DNA of 15,485 bases from Clostridiales bacterium (GCA_003452915.1 DMMZ01000010.1:27484-42968); one strand, 5' to 3'; shown: positions 6,585-13,473, counted from the first letter of the stretch. Notes: a model not told the origin generated them from the letters alone. Program-made: numbers and translations.

Positions 6585-7565
6585 TTAATTACTATACCTC
6601 ATAATTTTATATGGAGCTTCAATTGTTTTAGTTGAAGATAAAAACGCCCATCTGCCTTCAATTTCTTTTAGCTCATAAATATAGGTGTGCGATTTGATTG
6701 TCTTAGCTGAGTCAGCATAATACTGCACGGTAACTTTGGTCATTTCGTTTTCTTTTATTTCGGACACAATGTCATAAAACGTGTAGCTACCCCCATGTCC
6801 CAATATATAATAAAGACCGTCAATATAATCACCGAGACCGTCTGGTTGAAAATCCTTTATACCAAATAGTTTTAAAGCATAGTTTTGTATTTGCTCAAGT
6901 GTTAATGGTCCATTGATGACTAAATATTCATAAACAGATATTAGATATTGATTTTTGTATTGATCATTTACTTCATCGTAATTAATTACATCTATACCAA
7001 GCATATTAATATATCTGGATATATCTTTCTCAATAGGTGTTTCTGGTATATTTACATTAGCAGTAAAACCACCTGTAATTTGAGGAATAAAGGTATATTC
7101 ACCTACAGGCATTGTGTCCAGTCCGCTTGAAATTATCTCGAACTTAAAGGTTATAATTTCATATTCGCCTTTTGTTATGGTATATTCACCGATTTCAAGT
7201 GATTTATAAGCGTCAAAAACTCCTTTTTCAAGATCGCAAAGTTTTTCAAGCTCTGTGGTATCTTTATCAAGAAAAGCTTTAATTAATAAATAACTTAGAT
7301 CTTCTTTTCCATAATAAAGACCTAACTTGTCGAAATCCTTTATATCAGTAATTGATAAATTATCATTACTTGTTTCTTCGTTTGATATTTCATCAGAAAT
7401 TTCTTCGCTTGAAGACGGATCTTCGCTTGAAGTTTGTTCGCTATTATTCGAAGAGGATTCTTCGCTTGATGAGTTTTCCTGTCTATCTTCCTTTATACAC
7501 GAAAAAAACGTAGTCAAGAGAACACAAATAACAAGAAAAAGTGTTGTAATAATACGACGCTTCAT
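6585..7565 (-). CDS. Probable secreted lipoprotein with Ser/Glu-rich linker
   Basis: The 326-residue protein begins MKRRIITTLFLVICVLLTTF and ends its signal peptide at F-F-S-C, with C23 the likely lipidation site. The -3 Phe is unusual for a lipobox, so simple membrane anchoring is also possible. Residues 30-70 are almost entirely Ser, Glu, Asn and Asp, a flexible wall-crossing linker. Residues 75-326 form a soluble domain I cannot assign, with many Tyr/Glu/Ile beta-like segments and an EGRWAFLSST stretch near the end as in some clostridial DUF-type surface lipoproteins. I chose ATG 7565-7563 because GGAG lies 6 bases upstream and inside the alternative in-frame ATG at 7577. A TATAAT occurs at about 7596-7601, but I could not pair it with a convincing -35. 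Confidence 0.75.
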   Translation of the reverse strand: MKRRIITTLFLVICVLLTTFFSCIKEDRQENSSSEESSSNNSEQTSSEDPSSSEEISDEISNEETSNDNLSITDIKDFDKLGLYYGKEDLSYLLIKAFLDKDTTELEKLCDLEKGVFDAYKSLEIGEYTITKGEYEIITFKFEIISSGLDTMPVGEYTFIPQITGGFTANVNIPETPIEKDISRYINMLGIDVINYDEVNDQYKNQYLISVYEYLVINGPLTLEQIQNYALKLFGIKDFQPDGLGDYIDGLYYILGHGGSYTFYDIVSEIKENEMTKVTVQYYADSAKTIKSHTYIYELKEIEGRWAFLSSTKTIEAPYKIMRYSN

Positions 7566-7680
7566 AATAATCTCCATATTTTAAATTATTTTCTATATTA
7601 TAATAGTGGTAAAAAAATGGATATTTGTTTCAAATGGCAGATAAATACTTTTATAATAGGCTAATCATGAAGTCTTAATA

Positions 7681-7770
7681 CAAAAGTTTTTCTTCTAATA
7701 TAATCACTTCATTAATATCAGCAAGAACCTGCTTTTTTTATTTTGTTTAAGTATATCAATTTTATCCATG
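7681..7770 (-). pseudogene. Short ORF relic behind the AAC(6') gene
   Basis: An ATG at 7770-7768 follows the AAC(6') stop codon by one base and has AAAGG upstream. The frame reads MDKIDILKQNKK, then runs into a short unrelated end. Adding one A to the A7 run (7733-7739 on the plus strand, as T) lets it continue as KQVLADINEVIILEEKLLY before a stop. The result is only about 30-32 residues and I do not recognise it. Its tight spacing suggests it was the next gene of the same operon. The rest of 7578-7680 is AT-rich and shows nothing I can identify. Confidence 0.35.
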
Positions 7771-8219
7771 TTAACCTTTCAACTTTTTTGTAAAGCAAAT
7801 TACTCTATTTGCTTCTGAAAAACCTATTTTCATATGGAAGTTATAACTGTCTGTGTTATCAAGTTCGCAGTCACTTGCAAATTCGGAACAATTTTTACTT
7901 AATGCCCAGTTTTCACAAATCCTGACGAGATTTTTAGCAATGCCTTTCTTCCGATACTCGGGTAAAACGAAATTCCTTCAAGATACCCGACAATTCCTCC
8001 GCCTGTTCCTTCGACATAATCATATCTAAGAGAACATTGAGTAAAACCGACTGCAAGATCTTTGTCATATGCAAGAAAGAAAGCTTCACTTTTATTAGTA
8101 ATTGAAGATTTCATTTCACATAACAAATCATCATAATTATGATTAGGGTATAAGAGAAATGCGAGTTTAGATATAATTTCAATGTCGCATTCCGTAGCTT
8201 GTCTGTATTCTATGCTCAA
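7771..8219 (-). pseudogene. Aminoglycoside 6'-N-acetyltransferase, frameshifted
   Basis: GNAT-fold enzyme of the AAC(6')-I type, which acetylates the 6'-amino group of aminoglycosides with acetyl-CoA. Frame 1 gives IEYRQAT, AFFLAYDKDLAVGFTQ, RYDYVEGT and VGYLEGI. After a break at about 7968-7974, another frame gives VLPEYRKKGIAKNLVRICEN (the acetyl-CoA-binding R-x-x-G-x-A motif), then CSEFASDCELDN, FHMKIGF and VICFTKKL. One extra T at the break joins them into a protein of about 149 residues, the usual family length. As read, frame 1 stops at 7899 after 106 residues and lacks the cofactor site, so it should be inactive. The start is TTG 8219-8217 after AAAGGA, slightly close. It lies 19 bases downstream of the PPOX gene in the same operon. 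The base loss could be real or a sequencing error. Confidence 0.85.
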
Positions 8220-8238
8220 TTAATCCTTTCATAATAAT

Positions 8239-8694
8239 TTACTCATTCGCTTTTCCAGTGATTTCATCAATTATAATCTTACATATTGTAGTTTGTGACA
8301 TCCATTTCGAAACAGCATTTTCAAATTCTGCAATATTTTCTTTTGCATACTTTTCACAAATTTCTTTTAGAGCAAATAGTTTTTCGTCAGGATCGTTTAT
8401 AATAAAGCACTTACCGAAAACCACAGCACTCTCAAATTTGGTTATAAAATCTTTAGGCACAAGTTTGATATTTCTGACGCAGGAAAGGCAAACATTGCTG
8501 TTTTTTATTATATTATCAAGTTTTTTTCCCTCTGTTGCACAATGAAAATATATTACATCATCATATAGAACGGGTGAAATAGGAATACAGTACGGTGTGT
8601 TATCATTATTTAACGTAGCAAGTGTTGCATATTCGCATTCCCTTACAACATTTAATGCAAAATCTTTATCTTTTTGTCTGTCTTTTCTTCTCAT
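8239..8694 (-). CDS. NimA-like pyridoxamine 5'-phosphate oxidase family protein
   Basis: The 151-residue protein is a split-barrel flavin-binding (PPOX) protein. It opens with MRRKDRQ, as NimA-like members do, then has YATLATLNNDNTPYCIPIS (22-40) and YFHCATEGKKLDNI (49-62) with the conserved His51 and EGKKLD, and a VVFGK strand (91-95). NimA proteins reduce 5-nitroimidazoles, but most relatives have unknown substrates and bind FMN or haem, so resistance is only a possibility. The ATG follows AAGGAG at good spacing. It lies 26 bases after the nucleotidyltransferase gene and 19 bases before the AAC(6') relic, consistent with one operon. Confidence 0.87.
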   Translation of the reverse strand: MRRKDRQKDKDFALNVVRECEYATLATLNNDNTPYCIPISPVLYDDVIYFHCATEGKKLDNIIKNSNVCLSCVRNIKLVPKDFITKFESAVVFGKCFIINDPDEKLFALKEICEKYAKENIAEFENAVSKWMSQTTICKIIIDEITGKANE

Positions 8695-8720
8695 TAAAAT
8701 CTCCTTTATACTTTAAATAT

Positions 8721-9479
8721 TTATCTGTCCAGCCTCTCCAGCAGCTCGCCGAACCACTTTTCAGCAAGAGTAATTCTTTCTTCTATATCTTTAACAGATG
8801 TAATTTTTGCGAAAAATTCTAGCTTGGAAACCTCTGATTGGGGCAAATGATGCGAAATATGTATAAGATAATAATCGGTATTGGCAGGGGTATATATAAG
8901 ACGCAGCAGGTCTATAAGCGGTTCCAGTACATAACGGTTGTAATATGCATAGCTCTCTAAATATTGTTTTCTGAGTACATATTTTTTCACCCTAGAGTGC
9001 TGATTATAGCGATATTTACATTCGTTTAATCGTGCTTTATTACTAGTTTCAAATTCTAAAGGATTATAATCCTTAAAATTAATAACATTTGCTTTATCAA
9101 AAATTACTTTTACTGTTTCAATTGAATTACCTTTAATAAACAGACATTCATCATTTGGACGGCTGTGCAGCTGCCAGCAGAAATCAATCATAAGATACTC
9201 TGAACATCCTGCTAAATGATACACGCGTTGTCTGATTTTTGGATGATTATGAATTGATATAGATTTATAATCAATTTCTGCAATCTCAGACAACGCAGTT
9301 TCAACAGCTTCATATGCCTGCTGCTCAAAAACATCCTCAAAATCTACCCAAAAATCAATATCCGAATATTCATCAACAGTATTATTCGCGTCGGAACCTT
9401 CAAGCCACATTGCATAAATATAATTAAGCGGCTCTAACTTTTCTTTAAGTTTATCAATAATTTGATAACGATTAATCAT
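8721..9479 (-). CDS. Nucleotidyltransferase domain protein
   Basis: The 252-residue protein has the pol-beta-type nucleotidyltransferase signature at residues 25-45: G28-S29, then Y-S-D40-I-D42-F with the two metal-binding aspartates, and a probable third acidic residue at D99 in LMIDFCW. The remaining ~150 residues are helical (ECKYRYNQHSRVKKYVLRKQ). The fold and length recall aminoglycoside or lincosamide nucleotidyltransferases, but I do not see diagnostic features of ANT(6) or Lnu, so the substrate is open. The ATG follows AGGAGA with 6-base spacing. It is 94 bases after the GNAT gene, with no terminator between, so it may be cotranscribed or have its own promoter in that gap. Its neighbours are other small-molecule-modifying enzymes. 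Confidence 0.82.
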   Translation of the reverse strand: MINRYQIIDKLKEKLEPLNYIYAMWLEGSDANNTVDEYSDIDFWVDFEDVFEQQAYEAVETALSEIAEIDYKSISIHNHPKIRQRVYHLAGCSEYLMIDFCWQLHSRPNDECLFIKGNSIETVKVIFDKANVINFKDYNPLEFETSNKARLNECKYRYNQHSRVKKYVLRKQYLESYAYYNRYVLEPLIDLLRLIYTPANTDYYLIHISHHLPQSEVSKLEFFAKITSVKDIEERITLAEKWFGELLERLDR

Positions 9480-9539
9480 ATTCTATCTCCTATAAAAAAT
9501 TATCTACCTAATTTTATTTTACCGCTTGTGATATCATGT

Positions 9540-9561
9540 ATGACTTCTATATGACTTCTAT
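9540..9561. repeat. Tandem 11-bp direct repeat
   Basis: ATGACTTCTAT occurs twice head to tail (9540-9550 and 9551-9561) in the short gap between the GNAT and nucleotidyltransferase genes. It could be a slippage duplication or a repeated protein-binding site upstream of the nucleotidyltransferase; nothing else supports either reading. Confidence 0.6.
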
Positions 9562-9573
9562 TAGAAAGGTATG

Positions 9574-10047
9574 TTAAAAATCCTCCAAAAAGTAAACCAT
9601 ATCATTAACTGTGTCTTTAAACCCGAATTTTTCGTATATAGGTCTGCCCATGCTAGTTGCGTTCAGGGTAATTTTCTTACAATTTCTCGCTTTCGCTTCT
9701 TCTATTATCATATAGAATAATTTTGTCGCTATTCCGTTTCTTCGATAATCGGGTAGGGTATACATGTTCTGAATAAAAGCCACTTTTCCGCTTATGTTAT
9801 TATTGTTAGGTGGAACGCTGTAGAAGCATATTCCGCTGGTACCAACCAATTTTTTGCCATCAAAAGCAAGAAAAGCTGTGAATGTATTACCTACAATCGA
9901 TTTCTCGAAGAAATCTTTATTAATTATATACAATAATTCTTTTTCGCTGGAACTCATTTCAGCGTTATATTCATGTAAAAATTCTATTCTTGTTTTAGCA
10001 AGTAACTCTGCGTCGGTAAGCAGAACTCTTCTGTATGTAATGTTCAT
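9574..10047 (-). CDS. GNAT family N-acetyltransferase
   Basis: The 157-residue protein has the GNAT layout: an N-terminal helix pair, beta strands around TAFLAFDGKKLVGTSGI (57-73), and motif A at VAFIQNMYTLPDYRRNGIATKL (89-110) with the R102-x-x-G105-x-A cofactor loop. A KKITLNATSMGRPIYEKFGF end (124-143) contains the conserved Tyr of motif B. It transfers an acetyl group from acetyl-CoA to an unknown amine. The ATG follows GAGG at good spacing, 4 bases after the flavoprotein stop codon, so the two are cotranscribed. It is intact, unlike the AAC(6') gene further down the same run. Confidence 0.88.
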   Translation of the reverse strand: MNITYRRVLLTDAELLAKTRIEFLHEYNAEMSSSEKELLYIINKDFFEKSIVGNTFTAFLAFDGKKLVGTSGICFYSVPPNNNNISGKVAFIQNMYTLPDYRRNGIATKLFYMIIEEAKARNCKKITLNATSMGRPIYEKFGFKDTVNDMVYFLEDF

Positions 10048-10051
10048 TACT

Positions 10052-10600
10052 TTATTCCTCTAATTTAATTGCAATTTCTTTTACCTTATTTAAGGCATCA
10101 GTATCATCTTTAGCAGGTACATTATCTGTATTGTGACTTAAAACACAATCAAGGTAATCCGCACCCATTACACGAAGTAATAATTTGGCGGTTTTTAAAG
10201 CCTGATCGCCCGTACCATTACCTCCGCCAACAAGGAAAACAACTCCGTTACGCTTTTTATTACTGAGAAAAACCTCATTCCGTTTATATTTTGTAGTATA
10301 AAAGAATTGTAATCTGCTCATAAAATTCAATAAAGAGCCAGTAAGCTCGGCAAAATATATTGGCGACGCTATAATAATATTATCCGTCTCATCAATTAAA
10401 CGATATACATCCTGCATACCGTCTTTTATTACACATGCTTGATTTTCCCAGCAATACCGGCAGTCATTGCAGGGTTTTATATCCGTAAAGAAAGTATCTA
10501 TCTGAATTATTTCACCCTGTAGATGCTTTTTAAATTCCGATAATAATGTTATTGTATCACCATTTTTACGAGGTGAACCGTTAATTATAAGTGTTTTCAC
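10052..10600 (-). CDS. NADPH-dependent FMN reductase-like flavoprotein
   Basis: The 182-residue flavodoxin-fold protein has the FMN phosphate loop NGSPRKNGDT (7-16) and SPIYFAELTGSLLNFMSRLQ (79-98), the usual second FMN contact of this family. It also has a Cys-rich insert, PCNDCRYCWENQACV (43-57), with C44, C47, C50 and C56. This PC-x-x-C-x-x-C pattern is common in clostridial iron-sulfur flavoprotein-like reductases and may be redox-active. It probably reduces quinones, nitro compounds or metals with NAD(P)H, but the substrate is not evident. The start is GTG 10600-10598, with GGAG 7 bases upstream. That ribosome site lies in the last codons of a methyltransferase relic whose stop is one base before the GTG. 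It is coupled to the GNAT gene downstream. Confidence 0.88.
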   Translation of the reverse strand: MKTLIINGSPRKNGDTITLLSEFKKHLQGEIIQIDTFFTDIKPCNDCRYCWENQACVIKDGMQDVYRLIDETDNIIIASPIYFAELTGSLLNFMSRLQFFYTTKYKRNEVFLSNKKRNGVVFLVGGGNGTGDQALKTAKLLLRVMGADYLDCVLSHNTDNVPAKDDTDALNKVKEIAIKLEE

Positions 10601-10601
10601 A

Positions 10602-10782
10602 TTAAAACTCCGTAAAATTATTCAGATTTTTTATCGCTTTTGTTGCTATGTATTGTGAAGTAAATTCACGCAGGATACCGTAACCTTCTCTGTCACGGTC
10701 TTCATATAAATCTGTAAGTATAAACCCTGACTTAAGCTGTCCACCGATTTATTCTTTCTAGTGAGTGCGAGAATTGTTTGCT
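10602..10782 (-). pseudogene. C-terminal relic of a class I SAM methyltransferase
   Basis: About 45 codons in one frame read IGGQLKSGFILTDLYEDRD and then EFTSQYIATKAIK, ending at a TAA at 10604-10602. This matches the C-terminal end of a common clostridial methyltransferase family (IGGQL-AGF-LTDLYEDTN ... IPT--ATRA-KP). Just upstream, in another frame, SKQFSHSLERI fits the segment that normally precedes IGGQ, so there is a one-base frame break at about 10745-10750. The SAM-binding half is absent: the ferredoxin gene ends only 31 bases further upstream. The gene is therefore a deletion remnant. It sits directly before the GTG of the flavoprotein gene and still supplies that gene's ribosome site. 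Confidence 0.72.
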
Positions 10783-10813
10783 TCATAATTCTCTACCATT
10801 CTTTTATATTACT

Positions 10814-11029
10814 TCACTCATTTTCAATTTCATTTTCTTCTGCCATCGGACATTCAAGTAAGCAAATACCGCAATCGTTACAGTTCATATGTTTAATCGG
10901 TATAGGAAAACCATAATCACCGTCTTTGATATTTAAATCTCCAAACGGACACATACTGATACATGCCATGCAGCCGATACACCTGTAGCTATTTACTATA
11001 CTATCTATATTATTATTATCTTGTTTCAT
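10814..11029 (-). CDS. 2x[4Fe-4S] ferredoxin-like protein
   Basis: The 71-residue protein has two complete 4Fe-4S motifs, C17-x-x-C20-x-x-C23-x-x-x-C27-P and C50-x-x-C53-x-x-C56-x-x-x-C60-P, with 22 residues between them. It is a small soluble electron carrier. The same arrangement opens larger proteins such as F420 hydrogenase beta-type or polysaccharide-linked oxidoreductases, so it could be a surviving N-terminal module, but its stop codon and acidic ENEIENE end look natural. The ATG at 11029 has only a weak GAG upstream. It could supply electrons to the flavoprotein coded downstream, though a methyltransferase relic separates them. Confidence 0.82.
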   Translation of the reverse strand: MKQDNNNIDSIVNSYRCIGCMACISMCPFGDLNIKDGDYGFPIPIKHMNCNDCGICLLECPMAEENEIENE

Positions 11030-11120
11030 ATAATACTCAATATATTTTATTATTAAAAAGCTAAATTATTATAACTTATTATCAAACAAAAAACAATAAT
11101 AAAATATAACACAGAACTAT

Positions 11121-11148
11121 TTTACAAATATAATGAATATAATATAAT
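11121..11148 (+). promoter_or_regulatory. Probable promoter of the 99-residue gene
   Basis: TTTACA at 11121-11126 and TATAAT at 11143-11148 are separated by 16 bases, about 45 bases upstream of the ATG. The whole divergent region 11030-11194 is extremely AT-rich, so other TATAAT-like matches occur; a minus-strand candidate for the ferredoxin has a perfect TATAAT but only a TTG half-match at -35. Confidence 0.55.
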
Positions 11149-11194
11149 TATAGGTAATACTGCTTCTCTTAAAAAGGTCTTAGGAGGTTACTGT

Positions 11195-11494
11195 ATGAAT
11201 GAAAAATTCACTATAATAGATTATTTTATCCTGCATTCAATCGGATTTGGAAAAAACGGTTTAAATATTGGGCAGATTATGAAGCTGTGTAATTTACTTA
11301 CTCACGAAAAAAATACATCCAATGAATTTTGTGGAGCAATAAACAAGCTCATTTTAAATGACTATTTAAAAATTGAAAACTGCAAGTATTTTACTACCGA
11401 AAAGGCAAAAAAATTCTACGAAACAAATAAAAATCCGAACGAGAACTACCAGAACGCCGCTTACAGACTGGGAAATTTATTTGTAAAGTTATAA
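11195..11494 (+). CDS. Small hypothetical protein, possible winged-helix
   Basis: I do not recognise a specific family. The 99 residues predict an alpha-rich N-terminal half (IIDYFILHSIGFGKNGLNIGQIMKLCNLL) and a segment INKLILNDYLKIENCKYFTTEKAKKFYE. The latter resembles the recognition helix and wing of small winged-helix regulators: a helix ending in 'L--DYL', a short beta hairpin, then a final helix. DNA binding is therefore a guess. The ATG has an excellent AGGAGG site 7 bases upstream. It is transcribed away from the ferredoxin gene, which would suit a local regulator, and it ends at a terminator shared with the converging metallo-beta-lactamase gene. Confidence 0.7.
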   Translation: MNEKFTIIDYFILHSIGFGKNGLNIGQIMKLCNLLTHEKNTSNEFCGAINKLILNDYLKIENCKYFTTEKAKKFYETNKNPNENYQNAAYRLGNLFVKL

Positions 11495-11510
11495 GATTTT
11501 ATAATACATA

Positions 11511-11548
11511 AAAACAACCCTTACCATTTATTTGATAAAGGTTGTTTT
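11511..11548. terminator. Bidirectional terminator between converging genes
   Basis: A 9-bp inverted repeat (AAAACAACC at 11511-11519, GGTTGTTTT at 11540-11548) has A-tracts and T-tracts on both sides. It lies 17 bases after the 99-residue gene and just beyond the stop of the beta-CASP gene on the other strand, so it can serve both. Confidence 0.82.
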
Positions 11549-11555
11549 AATTTGT

Positions 11556-13154
11556 TTAAAAATCCCATTTATTAATCAGAGTATCAATTTGATCGGTGAA
11601 TTTCTTTATATCCTTATTAGCTGCATGCTCGTGCTTGTTAATAACCGCAAGAAGCCGTCTGCCTGCTGCTTCAAGGTGTGCAAAGGTAGAGGAAACATGC
11701 TTTTTGTGCTCGTTTATTATTTTCCTTAACGGTAAGCTACCTTCGAAAACCAGCTTGTTGTTTAACAAGTCAAACTCAGCTTCGGGATTGGGTATATATG
11801 TATTATAACCATACGAATCAAGCGCAACTTTAAAAGCATTTGCCGATTCTTCTTCACTATGAACAATAAAAACCTTTTTTGGCTTAACTTTGAAAGCCGA
11901 AACCCATTTTATCAACCCTGTTCTGTCTGCATGAGCGGAAAGTCCGCTAAAACTATAAATAGTTGCTTTAACAGCGATTTCTTCTCCAAACAGCTTGACC
12001 TTTTTTACTCCGTCCAAAATAATACGTCCGAGAGTGCCGTTTGCCTGATAGCCAACAAATACTACCGAACTGTTTGACCTCCATAAATTATGCTTTAAAT
12101 GGTGGCGAATACGTCCTGCTTCGCACATACCGCTAGAAGAAATAATAACCTTGGGAGTAATGTCAGCATTAATTAGCTTTGACGCTTCCGATGATTGAGT
12201 AAAATGAAGATTATTAAACGAAAGGGGATTGACTCCTCTTTCGATGACAGCTTCTGTTTCCTCATCGGCGTAATCATTCAAATCCTCGCTGTATATTTTT
12301 GTTGCTGCAATTGAAAGGGGACTGTCAACATAAACAGCGAAATCAGGAATACTGTGTATCAACTTTTGCTCTTTAATTTTACGAATATAATAGAGAAGCT
12401 GTTGTGTTCTGCCAACTGAAAAGGAAGGGATAATAACATTTCCGCCCTTTATAAATGTTGACTCGAATATCTGCGCTAATTCAACAGTATAATTCTCGCT
12501 TGGCTCATGCTCACGGTTACCATAAGTAGCTTCCATTACTACATAATCTGCTTGTTCGAGATATTGTGGATCATTTATTATCGGTTGATTTATATTACCT
12601 ATATCGCCTGAAAATACAATCGTTTCTTTTTTGCCGTTTTCCTCAATGTAGACGCTTATTGATGCTGAGCCGAGCAGATGCCCCACATCGGTAAAGACAA
12701 TGTCAACACCCTTACATAGATTAACTTTTGTGTCATATTCGTGCGGTAAAAGGTGTGTTAATGTATCTTCGACATCATCGGTAGTGTATAAAGGCTGAAC
12801 TTCATCACGATCTGCACGCTTTCCTTTTTGATTTTCCCATTTAGCGTCCATTTCTTGTATTTTTGCCGAGTCACGAAGCAATATATCAATGAGCTTACAG
12901 GTTGCGCTTGTTGCAATAATCGGTCCTTTGTAACCTTTCTTTACAAGCAAAGGCAGACGACCGCTATGGTCGATATGTGCATGTGTTAACAATACATAAT
13001 CGACTTCGGCAGGATTAAAACCGAAATTCTCATTTTCACACTCATCACAACCTTGCTTCATTCCGCAGTCGATAAGTATCTTTTTACCACAAGCGGAAAG
13101 CATAAAACAACTTCCGGTCACATTCTTAGCAGCACCGTAAAACGTTAAATTCAT
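11556..13154 (-). CDS. Metallo-beta-lactamase/beta-CASP RNase-like protein
   Basis: The 532-residue protein has an N-terminal MBL domain with H58-x-H60-x-D62-H63, a distal H159 (TDVGHLLGSA) and D184 (FSGDIG). A beta-CASP insert follows with the PSFSVGRTQ motif (243-251) and an ISSSGMCEAGRIRHHL segment (338-353), then the RNA-metabolising MBL end with GLSAHAD (H408) and VHSEE (H432). All zinc ligands are present. It is the bacterial CPSF73/TTHA0252-type family: zinc-dependent RNases, here probably acting in RNA processing or decay. Residues beyond about 470 are a helical, Lys-rich C-terminal extension. The ATG follows GGAGG at 9-base spacing and overlaps, as ATGA, the stop of a 24-codon leader ORF. 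Single-gene unit between a promoter at 13253 and the shared terminator. Confidence 0.92.
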   Translation of the reverse strand: MNLTFYGAAKNVTGSCFMLSACGKKILIDCGMKQGCDECENENFGFNPAEVDYVLLTHAHIDHSGRLPLLVKKGYKGPIIATSATCKLIDILLRDSAKIQEMDAKWENQKGKRADRDEVQPLYTTDDVEDTLTHLLPHEYDTKVNLCKGVDIVFTDVGHLLGSASISVYIEENGKKETIVFSGDIGNINQPIINDPQYLEQADYVVMEATYGNREHEPSENYTVELAQIFESTFIKGGNVIIPSFSVGRTQQLLYYIRKIKEQKLIHSIPDFAVYVDSPLSIAATKIYSEDLNDYADEETEAVIERGVNPLSFNNLHFTQSSEASKLINADITPKVIISSSGMCEAGRIRHHLKHNLWRSNSSVVFVGYQANGTLGRIILDGVKKVKLFGEEIAVKATIYSFSGLSAHADRTGLIKWVSAFKVKPKKVFIVHSEEESANAFKVALDSYGYNTYIPNPEAEFDLLNNKLVFEGSLPLRKIINEHKKHVSSTFAHLEAAGRRLLAVINKHEHAANKDIKKFTDQIDTLINKWDF

Positions 13155-13225
13155 ATGTATAAACCTCCATTGTTTATAAAGTCAAAACCATGCAGAATAT
13201 TGAATGACATAAGTTTAATTTCCAT
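13151..13225 (-). pseudogene. Leader ORF resembling the N-terminus of an EEP-family nuclease
   Basis: A 24-codon frame starts at ATG 13225-13223 with AGGTG 4 bases upstream, and ends in a TGA that overlaps the ATG of the beta-CASP gene (ATGA). Its beginning, MEIKLMSFNILHGFDF, is what endonuclease/exonuclease/phosphatase proteins begin with (strand 1 and the conserved Asn of L-x-FNI-H). The last eight residues are unrelated. I read it as the stump of a deleted EEP gene. It may now act only as a translated, coupled leader for the beta-CASP gene. A chance match over about 16 residues is possible. Confidence 0.5.
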
Positions 13226-13252
13226 ATTACACCTATTTAATAGTTTTTAAAT

Positions 13253-13281
13253 ATTATATCAGAAATCTATATCGATATCAA
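13253..13281 (-). promoter_or_regulatory. Sigma-A promoter of the beta-CASP gene and its leader ORF
   Basis: On the minus strand TTGATA at 13281-13276 and TATAAT at 13258-13253 are separated by 17 bases (11 of 12 consensus bases). The transcript would start near 13246, giving a leader of about 90 bases that contains the 24-codon ORF. Confidence 0.8.
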
Positions 13282-13316
13282 TAATGTCCGGCTACAACTT
13301 AAAAATAATATTTTGA

Positions 13317-13345
13317 TTTACGTTTTTATTTATTTATGGTATAAT
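13317..13345 (+). promoter_or_regulatory. Distal promoter P1 of the His-rich transporter gene
   Basis: TTTACG at 13317-13322 and TATAAT at 13340-13345 are 17 bases apart, with an extended -10 (TGG before TATAAT). The transcript would carry a leader of about 120 bases. In it, AAAATGC (13398-13404) and GCATTTT (13408-13414) form a small hairpin. An additional 7-bp inverted repeat, TGCCGAC (13348-13354)/GTCGGCA (13386-13392), overlaps the start site. Together with the back-to-back minus-strand promoter, this accounts for most of the 318-base gene-free stretch 13155-13473. Confidence 0.6.
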
Positions 13346-13412
13346 ACTGCCGACATCAATAAATAGAAATTTAGAACGTCATTTAGTCGGCATTAGAAAA
13401 ATGCTTCGCATT

Positions 13413-13443
13413 TTCACAATGTAAGAATAATTTATGGTATAAT
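13413..13443 (+). promoter_or_regulatory. Proximal promoter P2 of the His-rich transporter gene
   Basis: TATAAT at 13438-13443 is preceded by TGG (extended -10). TTCACA at 13413-13418 lies 19 bases upstream, a longer spacing than ideal but compatible with an extended -10. The ten bases ATGGTATAAT are identical to those at P1 and upstream of dapB. Confidence 0.5.
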
Positions 13444-13473
13444 ATAATTAAATTATTATAGGGTGATGACACC

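Noticed and set aside
7578..7680. Promoter with TATAAT at about 7596-7601 for the lipoprotein gene
   Set aside because: The -10 is good, but no -35 match lies at 16-18 bases, and the region is so AT-rich that a chance TATAAT is likely.
13398..13414. Hairpin AAAATGC-TTC-GCATTTT as an attenuator or terminator before the transporter gene
   Set aside because: The stem is only 7 bp with few G/C and is followed by no real T-run, so termination is unlikely; it is mentioned only as a leader feature.
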